Assembly: GCF_000299355.1 (NCBI RefSeq)
Contig: NC_018664.1
Span: 2,092,380 to 2,156,379 of the forward strand
Source of the DNA: Gottschalkia acidurici 9a
GTDB taxonomy: Bacteria > Bacillota > Clostridia > Tissierellales > Gottschalkiaceae
Reading direction: 5' to 3'
DNA: 64,000 nt
Part shown: in pieces, positions 62,688 to 64,000 of the stretch
How the letters are laid out: each line of letters opens with the position of its first letter
Position numbering within the stretch: position 1 is the first letter of the stretch
The notes under the pieces: generated by a model
What the model saw: the letters and a program-made list of their open reading frames with translations, nothing else
The model's database searches: none
Told to the model about the DNA's origin: nothing
Position numbers and translations under genes: made by a program

Positions 62688-64000
62688 TTACTTCAAAACT
62701 TTACTTAAGAATCTTCCAGTGTGAGATTCTTCTACTTTACATATTTCTTCTGGTGTACCTATTGCAACTATAGTTCCACCCTTATCTCCACCTTCTGGAC
62801 CTAGGTCTATTATATAATCTGATGTCTTTATAACGTCAAGATTGTGTTCTATAACCACTACGGCATTTCCTGCATCTACTAATCTATTTAATACTTTTAT
62901 AAGTCTATGAATATCTGCTATATGAAGTCCAGTCGTAGGTTCATCTAATATATATATAGTTTTACCTGTACTTCTTTTACTTAGTTCAGTAGCTAACTTT
63001 ATTCTTTGTGCCTCTCCACCTGATAATTGTGTAGATGGTTGACCTAGCTTTATATATCCTAGTCCTACTTCATACATAGTTTGAAGTTTTCTTTTTATAT
63101 TAGGAATACTATCAAAAAATTCTAGAGCTTCTTCTACAGTCATATCTAACACATCTGATATAGTTTTTCCTTTGTATCTTACTTGTAGTGTCTCTCTATT
63201 ATATCTACTACCTTTACACACTTCACATGGTACATATACGTCAGGTAGGAAGTGCATTTCTATTTTTATAATTCCGTCACCACTACAAGATTCACATCTT
63301 CCACCTTTTACATTAAAACTAAATCTACCTTTTTTATATCCTCTAGCTTTTGCTTCAGGTGTCATTGCAAATACATCTCTTATAAGATCAAACATTCCAG
63401 TATAAGTAGCTGGATTTGATCTTGGAGTTCTTCCTATCGGTGACTGATCTATATCTATTATTTTATCTATATTTTCTATACCTTTTATCTCTTTATGTTT
63501 ACCTGGTCTATTCTTGCTTTTATGAAGCACTTGAGCTATTCCCTTATGGAGTATTTCATTTATAAGTGTACTCTTTCCAGATCCTGATACCCCTGTTATG
63601 GATGTAAATACTCCTAAAGGTATTTTCACATCTATATTTTTTAGGTTGTTTTCACTTGCTCCTATTACTTCTAACCAATTTTCTTTTGGCTTTCTTCTTT
63701 CTTCTGGAGTCTCAATTTTCTTTCTACCACTTAAATATTGTCCTGTTATAGAATTCTCGTTATTTTTTATATCATCTAGATTTCCCTGTGCAACTATATA
63801 TCCGCCATGAACCCCTGCTCCTGGTCCTATATCTACTATATGATCCGCTGCATACATTGTATCTTCATCATGTTCTACCACTATTAGTGTATTTCCCAAG
63901 CTTGTAAGATTTCTAAGAGTTTTTAATAATCTGTCATTATCTCTTTGATGAAGTCCTATACTTGGTTCATCTAGTACATAAAGTACCCCTACTAAACTAG
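62688..64000 (-). CDS. uvrA: UvrABC system protein A, C-terminal part
   Basis: The gene enters from the right edge in frame ([20 protein letters not shown]) and ends at 62688, so about 437 of some 940 residues are present. The part holds the end of the first ATPase domain and the second one. Walker A is [13 protein letters not shown], the zinc module is CESCSGDG...[10 protein letters not shown], the signature is [12 protein letters not shown] and Walker B is [11 protein letters not shown]. UvrA finds bulky DNA damage and loads UvrB. uvrB probably lies upstream, outside the window. Confidence 0.97.
   Translation of the reverse strand, partial: SLVGVLYVLDEPSIGLHQRDNDRLLKTLRNLTSLGNTLIVVEHDEDTMYAADHIVDIGPGAGVHGGYIVAQGNLDDIKNNENSITGQYLSGRKKIETPEERRKPKENWLEVIGASENNLKNIDVKIPLGVFTSITGVSGSGKSTLINEILHKGIAQVLHKSKNRPGKHKEIKGIENIDKIIDIDQSPIGRTPRSNPATYTGMFDLIRDVFAMTPEAKARGYKKGRFSFNVKGGRCESCSGDGIIKIEMHFLPDVYVPCEVCKGSRYNRETLQVRYKGKTISDVLDMTVEEALEFFDSIPNIKRKLQTMYEVGLGYIKLGQPSTQLSGGEAQRIKLATELSKRSTGKTIYILDEPTTGLHIADIHRLIKVLNRLVDAGNAVVVIEHNLDVIKTSDYIIDLGPEGGDKGGTIVAIGTPEEICKVEESHTGRFLSKVLK

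Noticed and set aside
1-64000. CRISPR arrays, prophage, transposases, tRNA or rRNA genes
   Set aside because: None seen on reading through; no regularly spaced long repeats, no integrase or transposase frames and no cloverleaf-like sequence were noticed.

Overview
The window is about 64 kb of very AT-rich chromosome from a low-GC, anaerobic, spore-former-like Firmicute. The organism is most likely a member of the Clostridia close to the Peptostreptococcaceae (the Clostridioides/Paraclostridium/Romboutsia group). The reasons are ferredoxin-based pyruvate oxidation (nifJ), a hybrid-cluster protein, many strong purine-rich Shine-Dalgarno sites with frequent TTG/GTG starts, and the neighbourhood uvrA ... 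uvrC-hprK ... murB-PHP-rapZ-yvcK ... whiA-HPr-dnaE-pfkA-pyk, which I recall from C. difficile. The species assignment is inference. Almost all genes lie on the minus strand. I saw no rRNA, tRNA, CRISPR array, prophage or insertion sequence.

Layout. (1) 1-9.5 kb: the edge of a MacB/FtsX-type permease gene, an SsuABC/TauABC-type ABC importer with a DUF4418 membrane protein, an oxalate/formate-type MFS carrier, hydroxylamine reductase (hcp), a CmpB-like membrane protein and an ATP-NAD-kinase-like protein. (2) 9.7-13.6 kb: a plus-strand zinc phospholipase C-family gene with an unusual start, pepT, an SDR dehydrogenase and a VanZ-family protein. (3) 13.6-20.4 kb: a cell-envelope and thiol-redox cluster. 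It holds a VanRS/DacRS-like two-component system, two near-duplicate D-alanyl-D-alanine carboxypeptidases, and a TlpA-type lipoprotein with a tiny CXXC membrane protein and a polyferredoxin membrane protein. Upstream of both carboxypeptidases and of the TlpA operon lies the same array of four CTTA-starting half-sites spaced exactly 11 bp apart, the best candidate here for an undescribed regulon. (4) 20.9-24.5 kb: mntP, a probably acquired APH(9)-type phosphotransferase, rlmD and a DUF2798 protein. (5) 24.6-49.8 kb: the conserved core. Going with transcription from 49.8 kb down it reads uvrC-hprK, nifJ, two chemoreceptors, an anchored sugar-binding-type protein, murB-PHP-rapZ-yvcK, a divergent alpha/beta-barrel gene, whiA-HPr, and dnaE-pfkA-pyk-thioesterase. 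(6) 50-62.6 kb: an accessory block between uvrC and uvrA with small resistance, repair or modification-type genes, unknown membrane proteins, decaying genes and an ECF sigma/anti-sigma pair. (7) 62.7-64 kb: the C-terminal part of uvrA.

Genes working together. Pfk, pyruvate kinase and NifJ give glycolysis and pyruvate-to-acetyl-CoA conversion, with HPr and HprK as the carbon-catabolite switch. MurB, RapZ/YvcK, VanZ and the two carboxypeptidases deal with cell-wall synthesis and trimming. Several reading frames are damaged: the 3' end of dnaE carries two apparent one-base deletions in A-runs, a uridine-kinase gene is frameshifted, and a methyltransferase remnant precedes an intact methyltransferase. 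The dnaE lesions should be checked against reads before any biological reading.
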